Shown in pieces: positions 23,906 to 37,828 of a stretch of DNA of 64,000 nt; positions within the stretch are counted from its first letter, which is position 1; every line of letters begins with the position of its first letter. The notes under the pieces are model-generated. The model was not told the origin of the DNA, did no database searches, and saw only the letters and a program-made list of their open reading frames with translations. The stretch covers positions 868,001 to 932,000 of the forward strand of contig JAJOHG010000001.1 of the NCBI GenBank assembly GCA_021029095.1, read 5' to 3'. A program made the translations under genes and the position numbers. The DNA is from Phellopilus nigrolimitatus (taxonomy: Eukaryota; Basidiomycota; Agaricomycetes; Hymenochaetales; Hymenochaetaceae).

Positions 23906-25901
23906 TCATGTAAGGCGGACCTGCTCCCCAGGACGACCATCGGAGAGAAGAACCACGGCCTGCATACATCAATGGTCAGAGTTGACGAAAATCAAGGAGG
24001 GAATAAATCATAACGTACATATTTCCCGCTAATCTTCCAGCCAGGCTCCTCGTTGTCGAGCTTTTCAGCAATTTCGTTGTTCTCGAGTCCGACGACGACG
24101 TCACTCTTGATCGTACGGAGAGAGCACACCTTTGGAGCGCCAGGCGCGCTTGCCATAGTGCCAATTGCCTCTTCGAAAGGTGTCGACGCCGGAGCAGCAC
24201 AGTCGTAGGTGAGCTTGCGATGGTTCAAGTCACCCTTGAAGAAGACAAGATCAGAGTGCGAGAGGTGAAGGAACAGATCTGGCGCTTCAGTGATTAAATC
24301 CCAGAAGGTGTATCCCGTGCACCAGAAAGGATGTTGCTCGTACACCCACTTGCCCTCCTTCTCGTATTGCTGAACGAAGTATAAGAAAGAAAGTCACTAG
24401 TTGGGATAATATCAATACTGACCTTCCAACGAAGGCCTAACTTCCTCAGCGATTCACGGTCAACTTCGCTGACACCTTTGAAAAGTTCGCCGTACACCAT
24501 TGTATTCAATAGCCAGTCCCAATCTTTCTTGGTAACGTCCGAGACGAACCAAGCAAAACGCTTGCCATGGAAACGGATCTGTTTAGCTAGGCCCGACTGA
24601 ATCAAGTAATCCGCTATGAAATATATTAGCTATGCATCGGAGCGAGGTCTGAACACATTCACTCACCAAAAACGCAATCACAGTAAAGTTCAAAGCCAGC
24701 GTTATCGAGGACGAAATCGATGCGACCACCGGTCTTGCTACGGAGCTCCTTTACTGTGTCCCAAAGCTTCGGAAGATCGTTTCCGAGAATGTTCTTCTCA
24801 GTTGCCGCGAGATGGTCTCCACCAGTTGATTGAAGCTTTTTGATGTCCTCTTCGGTCATGTTGATGAGGAGTGACAAATCAGTCGAATTACCCCAAAGAC
24901 AAACTTGCGTCAGTTCGAGGAACATCAAACGTTCAGCCTCGAGGATCTGCTCGCTTGTTGTAATGTCGCCATGCGCCTCCGCGTACTTCCAAGGCTCTAC
25001 GAACCGCGTCGAGAGCTCGAAAACAGCCTCAGCGGAGCGAGAGAACGTGTCGCACTTGTTAGAAAGAAAGGTGAGCATACAGTCCCGATAAAGCGATTCT
25101 GCGGTACTTTACTTTCTGTCTGAAGAATACGTCGTAATCTTTCCAGTATTTACTAATGCTAAAACACTCGTGCAGGCGACGGTACTTGTACGCCTCCGCG
25201 AAAAGCCACGGCGCATTCATGAAGTTCTTGCCTTGGATTCATAAAAAGTCAATCCCACGTGCAGACATGCTTCACTCTCAAAATGTTCAGGCTTACCCTG
25301 GAAATATCTGGCGATCTCTTTGTTCCAAAGGGCAACGTCGCCCTCACCATCATCAATAATTGGCCTCAGCAGCGCTTTTCCGGTAAGGTCGTGCATGAGG
25401 CTATCCATCCGCTCAATACAATGGAAAAGGTCGACCATCTTATCCTCATCCCACTGTTCGTTGAGTGTGCGCATTGTATCGTCTATGCCCTTACCCAAGA
25501 TAGTCGGGAGACGTTCTCCCATTGTAGCATACGCGAACGAGTACTCATGGTAACCACGGTACGCAGGCCAGGGAGGGTTGTTGGGATCAACCTAGAGGCA
25601 GGTGGAAGTTAGAAATATGGGGAAAGCGCGCATATATGCGGTGGAACAAAAAGCGACATACCCTGGACGGCGTCCTTGGGTAGGTGGCCGTAACCGCCTT
25701 TTTGGGGGGAAGGTGGCCAAGCGAGAGAGAGACCTTTGACGGTGCAGCGGAGTGCGACAGAGCGCCAGTGGCGCCGCTGGGCGGGAGAGCTGACATGTTC
25801 GTTATGGGAAACTTGGGCTGTTGTTTGCGCGAAAAGAGGTCGGTCCCGTCGTCTGACAGGTCTGGTGTAGGCGGAAAGTAGGAGGCAGTAGCATCAGACA
25901 T
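23906..25901 (-). CDS. DUF89/ARMT1-type damage-control phosphatase
   Basis: Metal-dependent phosphatase family (subfamily III; ARMT1 in animals, YMR027W in yeast) that removes damaged sugar-phosphates such as fructose-1-phosphate; a protein glutamate methyltransferase activity has also been proposed. Order: a disordered N-terminus from MSDATASYFPPTP, then PPWPAYRGYHEYSFAYATMGERLP, LLRPIIDDGEGDVALWNKE, WKYAEAHGDITTSEQ, then the metal-site motif FVLDNAGFELYCD, and the conserved SDLVFFKGDLNHRKL. The last exon gives AVVLLSDGRPGEQVRLT and TGA at 23906. About six introns, all in frame. I chose the start at 25901; in-frame ATGs further upstream are less likely. Confidence 0.88.
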
Positions 25902-28299
25902 TGCGAAAAACGAGAATGAAAGAGGGCGGGAAGCACGTAGTGAGAGAGAGTCGGACAAATATGTAAGAACCGAATCGATCAGCATATGTAAATGCCGCAG
26001 AGTGGCGCCGTGCTCGGCTTGAGTGGTGGACTGACCTTGTTCTGAGAACTGAAAAGAGAATTGGCTAGACACGGGGCCAGCGACCAGCAGACAGAGTTGT
26101 GATGATAGAAGGGCGGAGAGCGAGGAGAAGTGGTCGGTGTTCGATAGCGGCTGACTTGGTGGGCGTTCGGTCTGAATTTATACGGCTTTCGCCTCAAACA
26201 AGTAATCTCGACTCAGTCTGCTATCCCTTCCACGTCTCCTCCGGACGCTCGCTCGCCACGCTTCTATCCCCGCAAAGCCAAGCCTTCTTGTCTATATTTG
26301 TCTCCGTTCCCGCTCGTCGCCATCATTTGCCCTCGTCGCTCTCGCTGACTGCAATCAACGACGACCGACGCAACGAACGACGAGGCGGAAGCTGCTGACT
26401 GGCACGAACATGACATCACTATCTCTCTGTACATGTAAGCTTCGCCCCACATCCGGACGAATCGCACCGCCACGGGAGGTCGGAACGTCACCATCAGGAT
26501 CGTCCGGTCCACCACCCACCATGCGTGATTGCCCTCTTGACGTCGGTTTTTCTTTTCACCAGACGAAGCTAAATGGTTATATTCAAAAGAGAACGTAGCA
26601 CTCTCCTTCATTTTCTGGTGGCTTACAACGTCCTCTTGAAAACTACGGTCGACGACGATACATACAGTACCTGCTCCGCAGGGACCGGCCTTAGTCATGT
26701 CTACCAGCGGTTTACACTCCCCTCTCGACTTATGCCTTGGTCAATTTCATTCAGTGCTACCCTCCTTTTGTGAACCCTTGGATTATGCCCTCTTTACCAC
26801 AGGCACGTTTTTTTCACATATGTATAGCCATGAATCCTCCGTTTAAAGCCGCACTACGAAGCGGTCGAGGTGCTGATGGACGCTACATAAAAGATGGTCT
26901 CGGCGAATAGACAGGGCTTTAGCTCACGTATCCTTAGGGGGGGTTCCGATTTTTTGGACATTGCAGTAATGAACTCCCGTAAGAATCATTGTCTTTCGTC
27001 AGAGTGTTTCGCTATCAGAATCGAACATGGTAAAATAAATACTCTGGATTAAAGACCATCAGCAGTTTGGCTAGTGTCCAAATGCTATTAGGGCTTAGCC
27101 TTGGGGCAAAATAGCGATCAGGAGGTGAAAGAAGCTGGGAGCGGCTCCTGAGGGTAAACGAAGCAAAACAGTATTCGGAGATCGAGTGATCTAAGAAAAT
27201 GCGGCTTTACGGTAAAGAATAATGAAAAAAAAAAAAAAACAGAGATAGCAAACCTTCAGAACTCTCAACTAGAATGAAACTGAATAGTATAAAGAGGAGA
27301 CGCGTTCCGGAAATGCGTCCGCGTGTATACAAGTAAGAAAAACATGAAACGGGGCCGATAACGGAGAAACACAAGGAAAAGTAAGTCTCCGGTTTTGATG
27401 GTGGAGATCGGTCAGCTGGCTGTTGAAAAGTACATATCTATATGATAACAACCTTCGGTAGCAAGAAGAACACAGAAATCAGGTGGAAACATTTACATTA
27501 CATCCAATCCAGAGCCCAGACGGAATCCAGACACTAATACCCATTGCATTTGATAGCTCATACATTTTTTGAATAAATTTGAGATCTGCTCGTTGAAAAC
27601 AGTAAAGACGAGATATAAATATCAGTCTGACCGGTATTTAAAGACAGTCTAGACACCCTTGCCCTCGTGTCTGTATTGGAAAGCATATACAGTTTCGTGT
27701 GCTTCCGATGCTGTTCTCCAGTAAAATAATATACTCCGATTAAGATGTGGCCAAGTGACCTCTATCAGCTGAGAAATAGACAAAATGCGGGGCAACGTGC
27801 ATAGCTTTGAGTTCATGTACATGATCGCCCTCACCGCAGTGCCGTAAAGGCCGGTGACAGTGGTAGTTGATTGATGGGAGGGCAGTATTATTGGAAATCA
27901 CGCAAGCGCATTCTCTGCTACCGGGTGACGCAGAGAGTAGAGTTGATCACAAGACATACATAGTTTTGGCTACCACGACAGAGTTCTGTATGAAACAAAA
28001 ATTAGACCGGGAGAAATTGATAGCCTGGGCGATTGTAAACTCTCATTCGAGAAGATGCCAATTGTCATGCTTGAAGTACTGCATAGGAACGTAGAGCGTG
28101 TTCGAAAAACATAATCTTCCATGCCATTATGCCTTATTCCTGTTCCGGAGAAGACTGTTGCGTCGTTCACAACCGAAGTTCTGTCCAGTCTGGCCCTATT
28201 ATAGAATAAGAACTTGAATGGCTCAGAGTAGTGTCAAGCACGGTCGAAGAAAATTAAACGAGAGAAATCTGAAAATCCTTAAAATGGTTGATCGTAGTG
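25902..28299. other. Gene-poor stretch with an A15 tract
   Basis: The first part is the CT-rich promoter side of the DUF89 gene. A run of 15 A lies at 27225-27239 and a G7 run near 26937. Short open frames on both strands have no recognisable motifs. I support no gene here. Confidence 0.45.
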
Positions 28300-29435
28300 G
28301 TTTTCGTTACCCGAGCCTTTTGTAGGAGACTTGACTCGGATCGACGTCGAAGCCACTTTTTGTTTGTGTGCGTCTGTTTGCAATATGATCTTCGCATGGT
28401 TTCGTCACTCGTGTCTCCCACCGCGCACGCGCCATCGAGGCGATGAACGTCGCAAACGCTCGCGATATGTGCTCGCCATACGTTTCCAACAGGACAACAA
28501 TGACCTGACCTTCCAAATGCACAAACCGCGGTGTAATGCCAGAACGCCTTCGAATGAGGCGATTCTAAACTTCAACCACATTTTCACAAGCTGCGAGGAA
28601 GATCCGTCACTAGCAACTTGTTCTCGTTTTCCGACTCACGCGGCGTAGCGTGCGAGAGACCTAGATCCATAATGCTCGTCTTTCCCTCCCAGGTACACTT
28701 TTAAGAGCTTATATGTTGCAGACTTTTCCACACCGATACTTGGGAGAGGAATATGAAGTGAATTACAGAGGAGACATCGGCCCCGTGCGAGAGGATTCTC
28801 TGGTCTACCTGGCCAGCCCAGAGTTTACCTCATTGCTCTTTCACGAGTTCGGGAAATCTTACCTGTACAATTGAAGCACTCACCCGAAGAACACGACTAG
28901 AACGTCCTTGGAAGACCGACTTGCATCATTTACTGGGTTAACGAGATGAATCCCGATCTCCTTTCGCTTGATCAAAAACCTCGGCCTCGTTCTTAGTGAC
29001 TGGACCTTCAATCAACTTCACCTAAATAATGAGACGGCTCAAACACCAGCAATAATCCAAGTTTAGGAGAGTTCTTATGCACCCTTGACCCAAATCTCAT
29101 ATGATGCAGACCTCCATCATGCGGCTCATGATCGTTCTCCTGTGGAACGTCGGGGAAATTAGACTCATTTATTAAAAGTGAACAGTCTTCTTTCAAAGCG
29201 ATTTGGATACAGTATGTCCTTTAACTCGTTCTTCCTTTCTTTCTTTCGTTTAACTTTACTCTTTATGGATGAGTTGTATATACTTTATGCCCTTCCGCTT
29301 TTGAGAAATCTAAATATGCGTCAAATTCTAGGTTGCCTGCCATCATGAGAATAAGAATGCATTTATCCGGCGAAGTGCCTGCCTGGGTATTCCAGGCCAA
29401 TTGCTTCGGGGAATTGCCGACTTCGACACCATACT
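28300..29435 (-). CDS. Unidentified spliced coding remnant (minus strand)
   Basis: No long open frame, but three candidate exons read as coherent protein with correct splice ends: about 29284-29435 (YGVEVGNSPKQLAWNTQAG...), 29083-29139 (ENDHEPHDGGLHHMRFGSR) and 28884-29021 (VKLIEGPVTKNEA, then RFLIKRKEIGIHLVNPVNDA). Inside the third exon one base (near 28982) must be skipped. Downstream, 28300-28700 reads SIMDLGLSHATPRESENENK, DLPR and RFVHLEGQVIVVLLETYGEH with further frame breaks. The first segment is loosely ankyrin-like, but I do not recognise the family. The start and end are not defined. It could be a decayed gene or a real gene with sequence errors. Confidence 0.4.
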
Positions 29436-29640
29436 CTATGGTATTTACAGTGACTACGCGTGCTCATTGAACATCTAGAGACTTAGATTCCCAGCGGCTT
29501 GCCCATACCCCTACCACAGTGCGTTAAATTTGGCAATCGCGTAGACATGCGGGGACATTCACCTTAATCCTTCCGCATGTCGTATTGGCCACGCAGGAAG
29601 TCAAGAAAAGGTCTCTCAAATCGGTTCTCTGGCGAAATGA

Positions 29641-29648
29641 TATAAATA
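29641..29648 (+). promoter_or_regulatory. Probable TATA box of the aspartic protease gene
   Basis: TATAAATA lies 68 bases before the protease start codon at 29716, the usual distance for a highly expressed secreted-enzyme gene with a short leader. Confidence 0.5.
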
Positions 29649-29715
29649 TGTGTCTTCGCTGGCTACGGACCCCCCGATTACTGCACTCCCCTCTAGTCCA
29701 TAGTCCTCTCCGAAT

Positions 29716-31293
29716 ATGTTCCCGACCTCGTTGCTGCTCTCGATTCTTGTACTCGCGCTTGCCGTCTCGGCAGACCCTATCGTCGTCCGCGACAACCTGG
29801 TTCGCCTTCCTTTCGCAAAGCAGATCAACGTCACGAGCTCGGGACACATCTTGAAAAATGACCAGGCGCGAGCAGCTGCTCTTCGAGCTATCGGCGAAGC
29901 GCGAGCTGGAGGTAAACTACAGAAAGATGCTGTCATCAGCGTCCCTGTCCAGAATCAGGCTGTGATCTACGTAGCATCCGTTGGTGTTGGCAGTCCTGCG
30001 ACAACTTGTGGGTCCTTCTTATTTTAGCATTTTTTTTAGTCTGAGACCGTCCCTTTTATCAGACTCGTTGCTTATCGACACAGGAAGTTCGAACACTTGG
30101 GTTGGAGCCGGACAGGCATTCGTCAAAACTAGTACTACCACTGAGACCGCCGATCGCGTCGTATGTGCTTGTGTTGCTGACTGTCTCTAGGTTACTGAAT
30201 TCAGCTCGTCGTTGCAGTCTGTGACATATGGTTCAGGCGAATTCAGCGGCAATGAGTTCACTGACACCGTGTCTCTCGGAGGAGGCCTCACGATCACTAA
30301 GCAGTCCATAGGTGTTGCTACTCGATCTGAAGGCTTCTCAGGCGTCGATGGTATTCTGGGGTGAGGCTTTATCACTCGTCAGTATGAAGAGACTTATACA
30401 AGTTTTTGGATACTAGTATCGGTCCTGTAGACCTCACTCTGGACACACTGTCGCCCGATACCAGTGGCACGATTCCCACTGTTACGGACAATCTTTTCAG
30501 TCAAGGAATCATTTCCGCCGATGAAGTCGCCGTGTCCTTTGAACCAACGACGTCAGAAGTGGCCAACAACGGCGAGGCCAGTCTTTTTTCTGATCTTATT
30601 TTCAGGAAGACGTAGGACTGAATGCACTGTAGTTGACCTTCGGTGGTACAGACAGCTCGAAGTTTACAGGCTCTATCACCTTCGCCCCCATCAGTAAGGC
30701 ACTCGTTCTTGTAAACCATAAAGACACTGATACTCTGGACATCGAATTAAATTAGCTTCTACAAGCCCAGCGAGCGAATTTTGGGGGATCAACCAAAGCA
30801 TTCGCTATGGCACCTCGACTTCCATCCTTACCACTACAGCTGGCATCGTTGATACTGGCACCACTCTCTTACTCATTGCCTCCGATGCATTTTCTAGGTA
30901 CACGTCTGCAACTGGTGCCGTGGCGGACGAGACGACTGGCTTGCTCCGTTTGACTACCTCGCAATTTGCTAACCTCCAGAGCTTGTTCTTCTCTATCAAT
31001 GGAGTGCATTCTCTCCTACTCTGTTCTTATGTCTTTCACTGACCCTTAATTTGCAGGCTACCCTTGAGTTCACCGCCAATGCGCAGGCGTGGCCTCGTAC
31101 GCTTAACACGGCTATCGGCGGAAGGACTAACAGTGTATACCTTATTGTTGGAGACGTCGGCACCCCGACTGGCTCCGGTCTCGACTTTATCAATGGATTT
31201 GCCTTCCTTGAGCGTTTCTATGCAGTATTCGACACGGCTAACAAACGCATCGGGTTTGCTACCACGTCTTTCACGACTGCAACGACGAACTAG
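29716..31293 (+). CDS. Secreted aspartic protease, polyporopepsin type (A1 family)
   Basis: Extracellular acid endoprotease. Signal peptide MFPTSLLLSILVLALAVSADP, then a propeptide with LPFAKQINVTSSGHILK. The first catalytic motif is LLIDTGSSNTWVGA, made by splicing after SVGVGSPATT. The flap region reads VTYGSGEFSGNEFTDTV. The second catalytic motif is AGIVDTGTTLLLIASDAF. The C-terminus is the usual GSGLDFINGFAFLERFYAVFDTANKRIGFA, with TAG at 31293. Seven or so short introns all keep frame. Length about 400 residues with propeptide, as for polyporopepsins. Its upstream neighbour is the poorly coding stretch; it converges on the ABC transporter. Confidence 0.93.
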
Positions 31294-31588
31294 AAGCTCA
31301 TACGAATCATGTTATGGCTACCGACTTCCGGGCATTCGATCACCATGCTGATGTACAGATCAGACGGGCGACTTCGGGTTATGTGAATTCTTGCTGTGAT
31401 ATTGTTGTTTTTGTATATATGCTACTGGAAGTCAGATTCTATAACGAGTGGATCCTTGGGCTTATGACGCACATCTCTAATAAAAACGTGTTTTAGTGAT
31501 TGGAAAAGGGCACTCGACATGCAGTTTGTTACTTGGTTGATATTTACTAGGATCGTCCATACTCTAAACCCAAGAGGAAGAAGAAAAT

Positions 31589-34500
31589 TCAAGAAACTTC
31601 TTCGACTATGTTCCTCAGCTCCTCCCAATCAGCATTTCCCATGCACATCTCTCTGAATGCACTGCCTTGTCTCTTCATCAGAATCTGGGGAGAGTCGAAT
31701 TCGATGACTCGTCCGCCTTCACCAAGAACTAAGATTCGGTCGTAGTCAACGATAGTCTTCAATCGATGAGCAATTGTGATGACCTGAATATGTTAAGAAG
31801 TCAACAACTAACATACATGAAGTAAGAAATATAAACCTACCATCGCACTGGACAACTCTTCTCTAATGGTTCGTTGGATCTGTAAATATGGAAGGGTAAT
31901 CTGAGTTTCTGAATCCTGAAGTAGTGGTGAGCAAATGTACTTGATCGTCGAGAACTGTGTCGATCTGTGATGTCGCTTCATCCATTATTATCACTTGAGA
32001 ATGCCGCAGTATTGCTCTGGAAAGGGCAACGAGCTGCCTTTCTCCAGCACTAAGTGACCCTGTCGGGCTTATCATCGAATCAAGACTACCGATGTTTCGC
32101 GACTGAGGGTCTTCTTCCCTTTTCGTAAGGTGACAACGGTCCAAAACGTCTTTGAGAAGCTCAATTCCTTGCCACTGCACTACGAGGCGATCAAAGACTC
32201 ACCCCAGCATTCCAGATCCGAATGTTCTCCGAGCGGGTCCAAATTGCTACGGATAGTACCAGTGAAAAGGGAGACATCTTGGCTTACAATAGTCTGTCAT
32301 CCTACATCATCATCTGCAGACAAATTCAGGAAAAGGAATCCGCACAATTCTCGTCCGAAGATCCTCAAGTCCGATGGTACTGATGTCTATACCGTCGAGT
32401 CTTCAAGACCATGACCTTAGATGAGTGCCTCTTTTTTGAGACTAAAAACCGCCCACGTACACAATTTTTCCATCACTAGGTTCAATGATCCTGAGCAAAG
32501 ATAGAGCTAGAGTCGATTTACCAGAACCAGTTCGGCCCACCTGATGCGCATATTAACGGCTATAATAATCATGAAAAGTGTACAATTGCTTACAACGCCT
32601 ATTTTCTCTCCGGGAGCTACGGTGAAGGTAACTCCATTCAACACACAGGGCAGGTTCGGGGCGTATCTGACAGAGAGATTTTCAATAGTGAGGTTACCAC
32701 TATTAGAAGGCCAGTAGGCAGGAGGCCTTTTTTCATTTATAATGGATCGCGCTTCTTGAGGCGCTTTTGTTCTGTACTCGTTAATTCTTTCCACGGAATT
32801 AAAATCTAGTTCAAGCTGTGCAGCAACTCTGGAGTACTCATTAACTACCTTCCTTCACGCGACAAAAGAAAAGCTCACTTGACTAGCTGTCTCGACGCTT
32901 CGGCAAAGACACCGGCCTGCACAATGACAATTGCGGTGAAGCCATTGGACGCACCACTCCATAGTGCAAATAGTGTGGTGATAAAGACGACAACCGAGCC
33001 TAAGCCTATGGAAATATGAGACAATTGTGTCCAATAGAAATAGGAAGTAAAAAAACACACAATCATATCGCCAACGGAGCCAGCCCGCTACCAACCACTT
33101 CGCAAACACAATCTCAAAATTTAACCATCAAAGTAGGGGAGCTAGAGCCACTTACGTACGCATGATCCATGCCTTGGAACACATCAACTTTATTGTAGAA
33201 TGCCTCTTGGTATCTTTTCTCCATGGCGAATGCACGGACATGCGTGATACCCCTTAGAAGTTCGTCGAACCCAGCAAACGCAGGTGACAAGGAAACCGAT
33301 TCAAGCCGTCGGAGGTCCCGAGCTGCGTGGATGTAAGGGGGCGCAAGGCGGATGTACAGCCATGCAATGAGGATTGCAAACGGCGTAAACTGCGGGATGA
33401 CATATATTATGAACAAGAATGACGAAATAAAAGTCAAGCAACCCGTGAGAGCTGCACGTGCAGATTGTTGCAAGGTCGAGTCAACAATGTTCGTGTCTGT
33501 TGTGAATCTGTTCAAAATTCGGCCCAGAGGAGTTACGTCGAAGAATCGTGACGGAGCCCGAATGAGGCGGATCAGCATTTCAGAGAAAAGCTTTCGAGAG
33601 GCTTGTAGGCTCGCATAGTAACCAAGAGTGATATAAACGAGAGTTGCGACTGCGCTGGCAAGAGAAATCCATAGATAAATAAGAAGCCATGGCTTCGCAT
33701 TATCTTCAGGAGAGGGAAGTCCATCTAGTAGGCGCGGCCCCATAACCGAGGGTGACTGATAATCGGCTGAATACTGCTGCTCGAGAGGCACTGTCTTAGA
33801 GTGTCCCTTTTCATAAGCCTCAGACCATTTAGCAAGAAAGAGCTAAACGGAGTTTAGTTGTAACAGTCTGCGCATAAAGAAGAATAGAAGGCGCACATCA
33901 TTTGCAATGACGAGTAGACGAATCATCAGCATCAGACTGAGTGTCACCACCCATGCTACCCAACCCGCGGCACGGATATAAGTGAAATAGGTGTATAACG
34001 AAACCTGATTAATAGATCAAACAAAGAACGTAGAAGACAGAAGTAATGTTTTACCCTTCCTTCCGCGCGATGTTCTGCTTCAACAAGCTTACCACTCGGT
34101 GGTGTATTTGTTTTCCAGACATGGTCTGTGGAGTCAATAGCGTCGACCTCATTTGTCATTCCTGCTGATTCATCAGAAGAGTCATTTTCGACATCTATGA
34201 CAGTTTTAGGCTGTCCAGATGCTTGTGGGTCTTTGACCAATTCTTGACGTATGACTTGGCCGCCTGAAAGCTCAACGATGAATGAAGCACTCGACAAACA
34301 CAATGATAAGTGGTGTGTGACGAGAATCACTGTTCGTCCTCGCATAAGGTCACCTCTAAAACAATGCTCGACAATGTGCTGAGCAGTGTGCATGTCGACT
34401 GCCGCCAGTCTATCACACACAGGTCGTCAAATTTACAGGGTGCAAGAAAGCAGGTAACTCACGGATCATCAAGAAGAATACACTTTGAGAATACGACAGC

Positions 34501-37500
34501 TGATCAATACAAGTAAACGCCGAAGCGCAAATGCTCACCTTTGCCTCCGAGTATAAAGCACGAGCCAATGCTATCCGAGCACGCTGTCCCCCGGACAAAG
34601 TCACACCTTTTTCTCCGATCTCTTTTTTGTTTTGTTTTGCGGGGACAAAGAAATTAGTGTTACGGCCGGTACAAAGCTTGCAACCAACCGTACCTGTCAA
34701 ATCATTGGCATCGAACATAGCAAGATCTTGCCGCAAAGCGCAAGATTCGACAACAGCATTGTATCTCGACTCTTCGTATCCCCGTATAGATCCGAAAACT
34801 ATGTTGTCACGAATCGTAGCGTGCTCTAACCCTGAGAAAGACAAACCCCCCCAAAGTCAGGAGTCACACAGGAGGTACATGGAATTGAACTTACAAGGAT
34901 TCTGAGCGCAGTAGGCGATTTGATGACTGCTTTTGTTAAGGAATACTTCCCCATTGGAACAGTGTAGTTCTGGAAAAGAAAGCTTTCAAAGAACAGTTCC
35001 TTAGTGTGAAAGTCCATTTACCTCCAAGGAGTGCAGAAAGCAGCGCACTCTTGCCCGAACCAGTGGCTCCAGTGATAATCGAGAGCTGTCGAGGAACAAA
35101 TTCAATATCCAATGGTCCGAGCATGAACTGTGGGCGTTGAAGGGCCTGCTCGAGCGGTGGGTCCCACTGAAAAGTTGCGCGCCCCTTGAATCCAATTGCC
35201 TCAAGCTTGTCTTCAGGACATGGTGAATGCATAAGGCTTGACGCCCAATCAGGTACTTCTTCTTCTCCAAGAAACGAATTAATGCGTTGCATTGACACAT
35301 ACGCTGCAGACGTATGTCAGGACCCAACACAAATCTCGGTTATGTCGTGTTGTATTCACCATGAAGAAACGAGAATAATTGCTCAGGAAGTTCCGTCATT
35401 GGACCCTGCAATGCCGAGAATAAAGCCAGCGAAGTGAATGTTTTCGACACCGTCAGACTTCTATGAGCAACGACTGTATAGAACAAGAAAGAAAAGAGTG
35501 CCATCGCCGAAGGGACCCATATCCTGAGAGAAAAACAAGTTAGGTAAACGATTTAGTTGCATCTGCGAAAATGACGAACATACCAGATGAAGGAAATGAG
35601 TATAGCACATAAGTTCTCCTTCACACGCCATCCTAGTTCCGTTTCGCGGCGTTCAAGAACCTTTCTTGCCCAGTGGTTCTCTGAGTGGACTGCACGTTAG
35701 ACCGGCTTCAACTCGAAAGACGAAGTGTTTACCCCAGCCATAGAATTTCAGAAAGCGGACATTTTGGAAAAGCTCGTTTACGCTACTCATGCGCGTATCC
35801 TTTGCCTTCCAAGACTCCCGAGTAATCTGGTAGCAAAGTCAAATAACACACTTGAATGATGAGAATGGAATACTCACGTGAACATTGTATTTGGCCAACG
35901 GATAGTTTAGAATGTATGCCACAAGGACGACAACGACACCTGCCATGGAACTCCAGCCGAGTACTCTGAACACGGAGGGTGAGCCTCTGCGTCAATGAGC
36001 TACAAAGGACTAAAAGCTCCTACTGGTAAAGGAACACGAGAGATAAAATTAAGCGAACAGTCATTGCGAAAACTGCTGAAGCTTCCAAGAATCGTTGGGA
36101 TACAATGTATGCATCACCTCTGTCAGCAAAGGAGTCAGAAGAAGCTTTCTGAGTTAGTGCACGGAATGACTGACTGCATAAGGTTGACGATTTTCCCAAG
36201 ATCTGCGCCATCATCCGCGGTATTACTCCCGTCCTGGGAAGAGCCAGTCTTCCCACTAAGATCACGCCTTCGTAAAGCTTTGTAGTGCAACGCACAGAAA
36301 AGCTACTCGACATTATCAGCCAATTGCAGAAAGAAGCGACAAGTTCTTCTTACTTGACCACGCGTCCGCTCATAAGATCTTCGAGAATGCCATGTTCTTA
36401 ACAGGGCGACTTGCGCAAAGGACAAATGGATGAGAAATGTGATAAAGGCAAAGAAATAGGCCTCCGATCTCCTTTCTGATTTTTCCTCCATTACGGAAAG
36501 AATTTTTTGAAGAGCATATACGCTAACAAAACCTGAAGAAAAAACACGTACAGTCACGCGCAAGCAGGTTTGATGTGGGAGTTACTTACTAGCAACAGCA
36601 CTCCAGAGTTCTAAAACCACATCTAGAATGAGATCGAGAGAATTGGACACGATCAAGAACCGAATAAGCGAATGACCGGGATAGCTTACGGAAACGATTT
36701 CAGTAAAAAAAGAAAAAATCGATGTCATATTGAGTACGAGACTCACTGGCCACGGTAATCCAGATACTTTGTAAAGAGGTTTTTGTGCTTGAAGAAAGGC
36801 GAGAGTGACCATACGTCTGTTTGCTCAAGTCTCCGAGCCAAGGCGAGAGTGAAGATAGGCTCCACAAAAGAGAATGTAAACCATTGCCATAAAGTCACCG
36901 AGTCCTCAGGCATTGTCTTCGAGCTCGATGGGATCTTCGAAACATCGTTAGGCACAAAATGATAAGTCCGGCAAAAGTGTGCTTACCTCGTTGCTTTCTG
37001 CAACAGATAGTCCAGGCATAAGCGCTTTAACAGGAAAATTCCCAATGATACAGATGAGGACCAATGAGACGATAAAACGTTGTGCGTAGAGAGCAAGCAT
37101 TCCGACATCGTTGCTCTGCGGAACGACCACGGATAAAATATCAATGGACGAAAACACCAAATTCAAGACGTAAAACAGAAGAAGAAGATAAGGTGGTGTA
37201 GAGGGAGGCCTGGTCCATATCCGCGTTGATGCATATAGCTATATGCCGTCAGCTTAAAATAGAAATCGATACGTGGAATAAAGCTAAACGCACCCATGCT
37301 AGAGAAGCGAGAAGTTCGCTCAAAGATCTAGTCCAATCGGACCCAGATCCACGGAAAATAAATTGTCCAAAGTATACTGTCGCTTCCAGCAACGGCAAGG
37401 AGACCAGAAGACGAAATGTCCAGCTCGATGCTGGGAGGCGCGGCCTTGAAGTAGTACCTTCTCCGAGGTCTTCAAAAAGAAGAAAGTTGTGAAACGGAGA

Positions 37501-37720
37501 GGTAAGCCATTGTAAAGTCCTCAAAAGAGGCATCGGTAGACCAAAGGAAAAGATGACATCGTAAACGACGGTCAGCGCCATAACCGCAACTAGAAGAGAA
37601 GTTGCGAAAAGGTTGTAGCGGAACGGATCGGGCCACCAAGGATTGAGCTATATTCAAGATATAAGATGCTGAAGGGTAAGGAAAAAGAAAACCGACCTGA
37701 ATGTGAGAAAAGGAGGACAT
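31589..37720 (-). CDS. ABC transporter, ABCC (MRP/YCF1-like) subfamily, full size
   Basis: Membrane exporter, probably of conjugates or drugs, with two transmembrane domains and two ATPase domains and additional N-terminal membrane segments. Start at 37720 gives MSSFSHIQ, spliced to [15 protein letters not shown]1: Walker [12 protein letters not shown], signature [15 protein letters not shown], Walker B CILLDDP (a normal ABCC variant), then THH. TMD2 contains [25 protein letters not shown]2: Walker [10 protein letters not shown], signature [16 protein letters not shown], Walker [18 protein letters not shown]. The stop is TGA at 31589. About 25 introns; the junctions I checked across both NBDs and TMD2 keep frame. 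About 1,400 residues. Substrate and target membrane (vacuole or plasma membrane) cannot be told from sequence. Confidence 0.92.
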
Positions 37721-37828
37721 GGTGGTAAAAGAACAAGAAGAGGTCGACCCGGAGGCAACATGTTCACAGTAAAGTCTTATAAAGTCCAGAGCAGAGCCAG
37801 TGTTGTGCACTACAACGACCACAACCCC

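Noticed and set aside
32400..32470. A frame break in the ABC transporter before DGIDIS
   Set aside because: A GTACGT donor two bases upstream gives KIVLDGIDIS with a clean frame.
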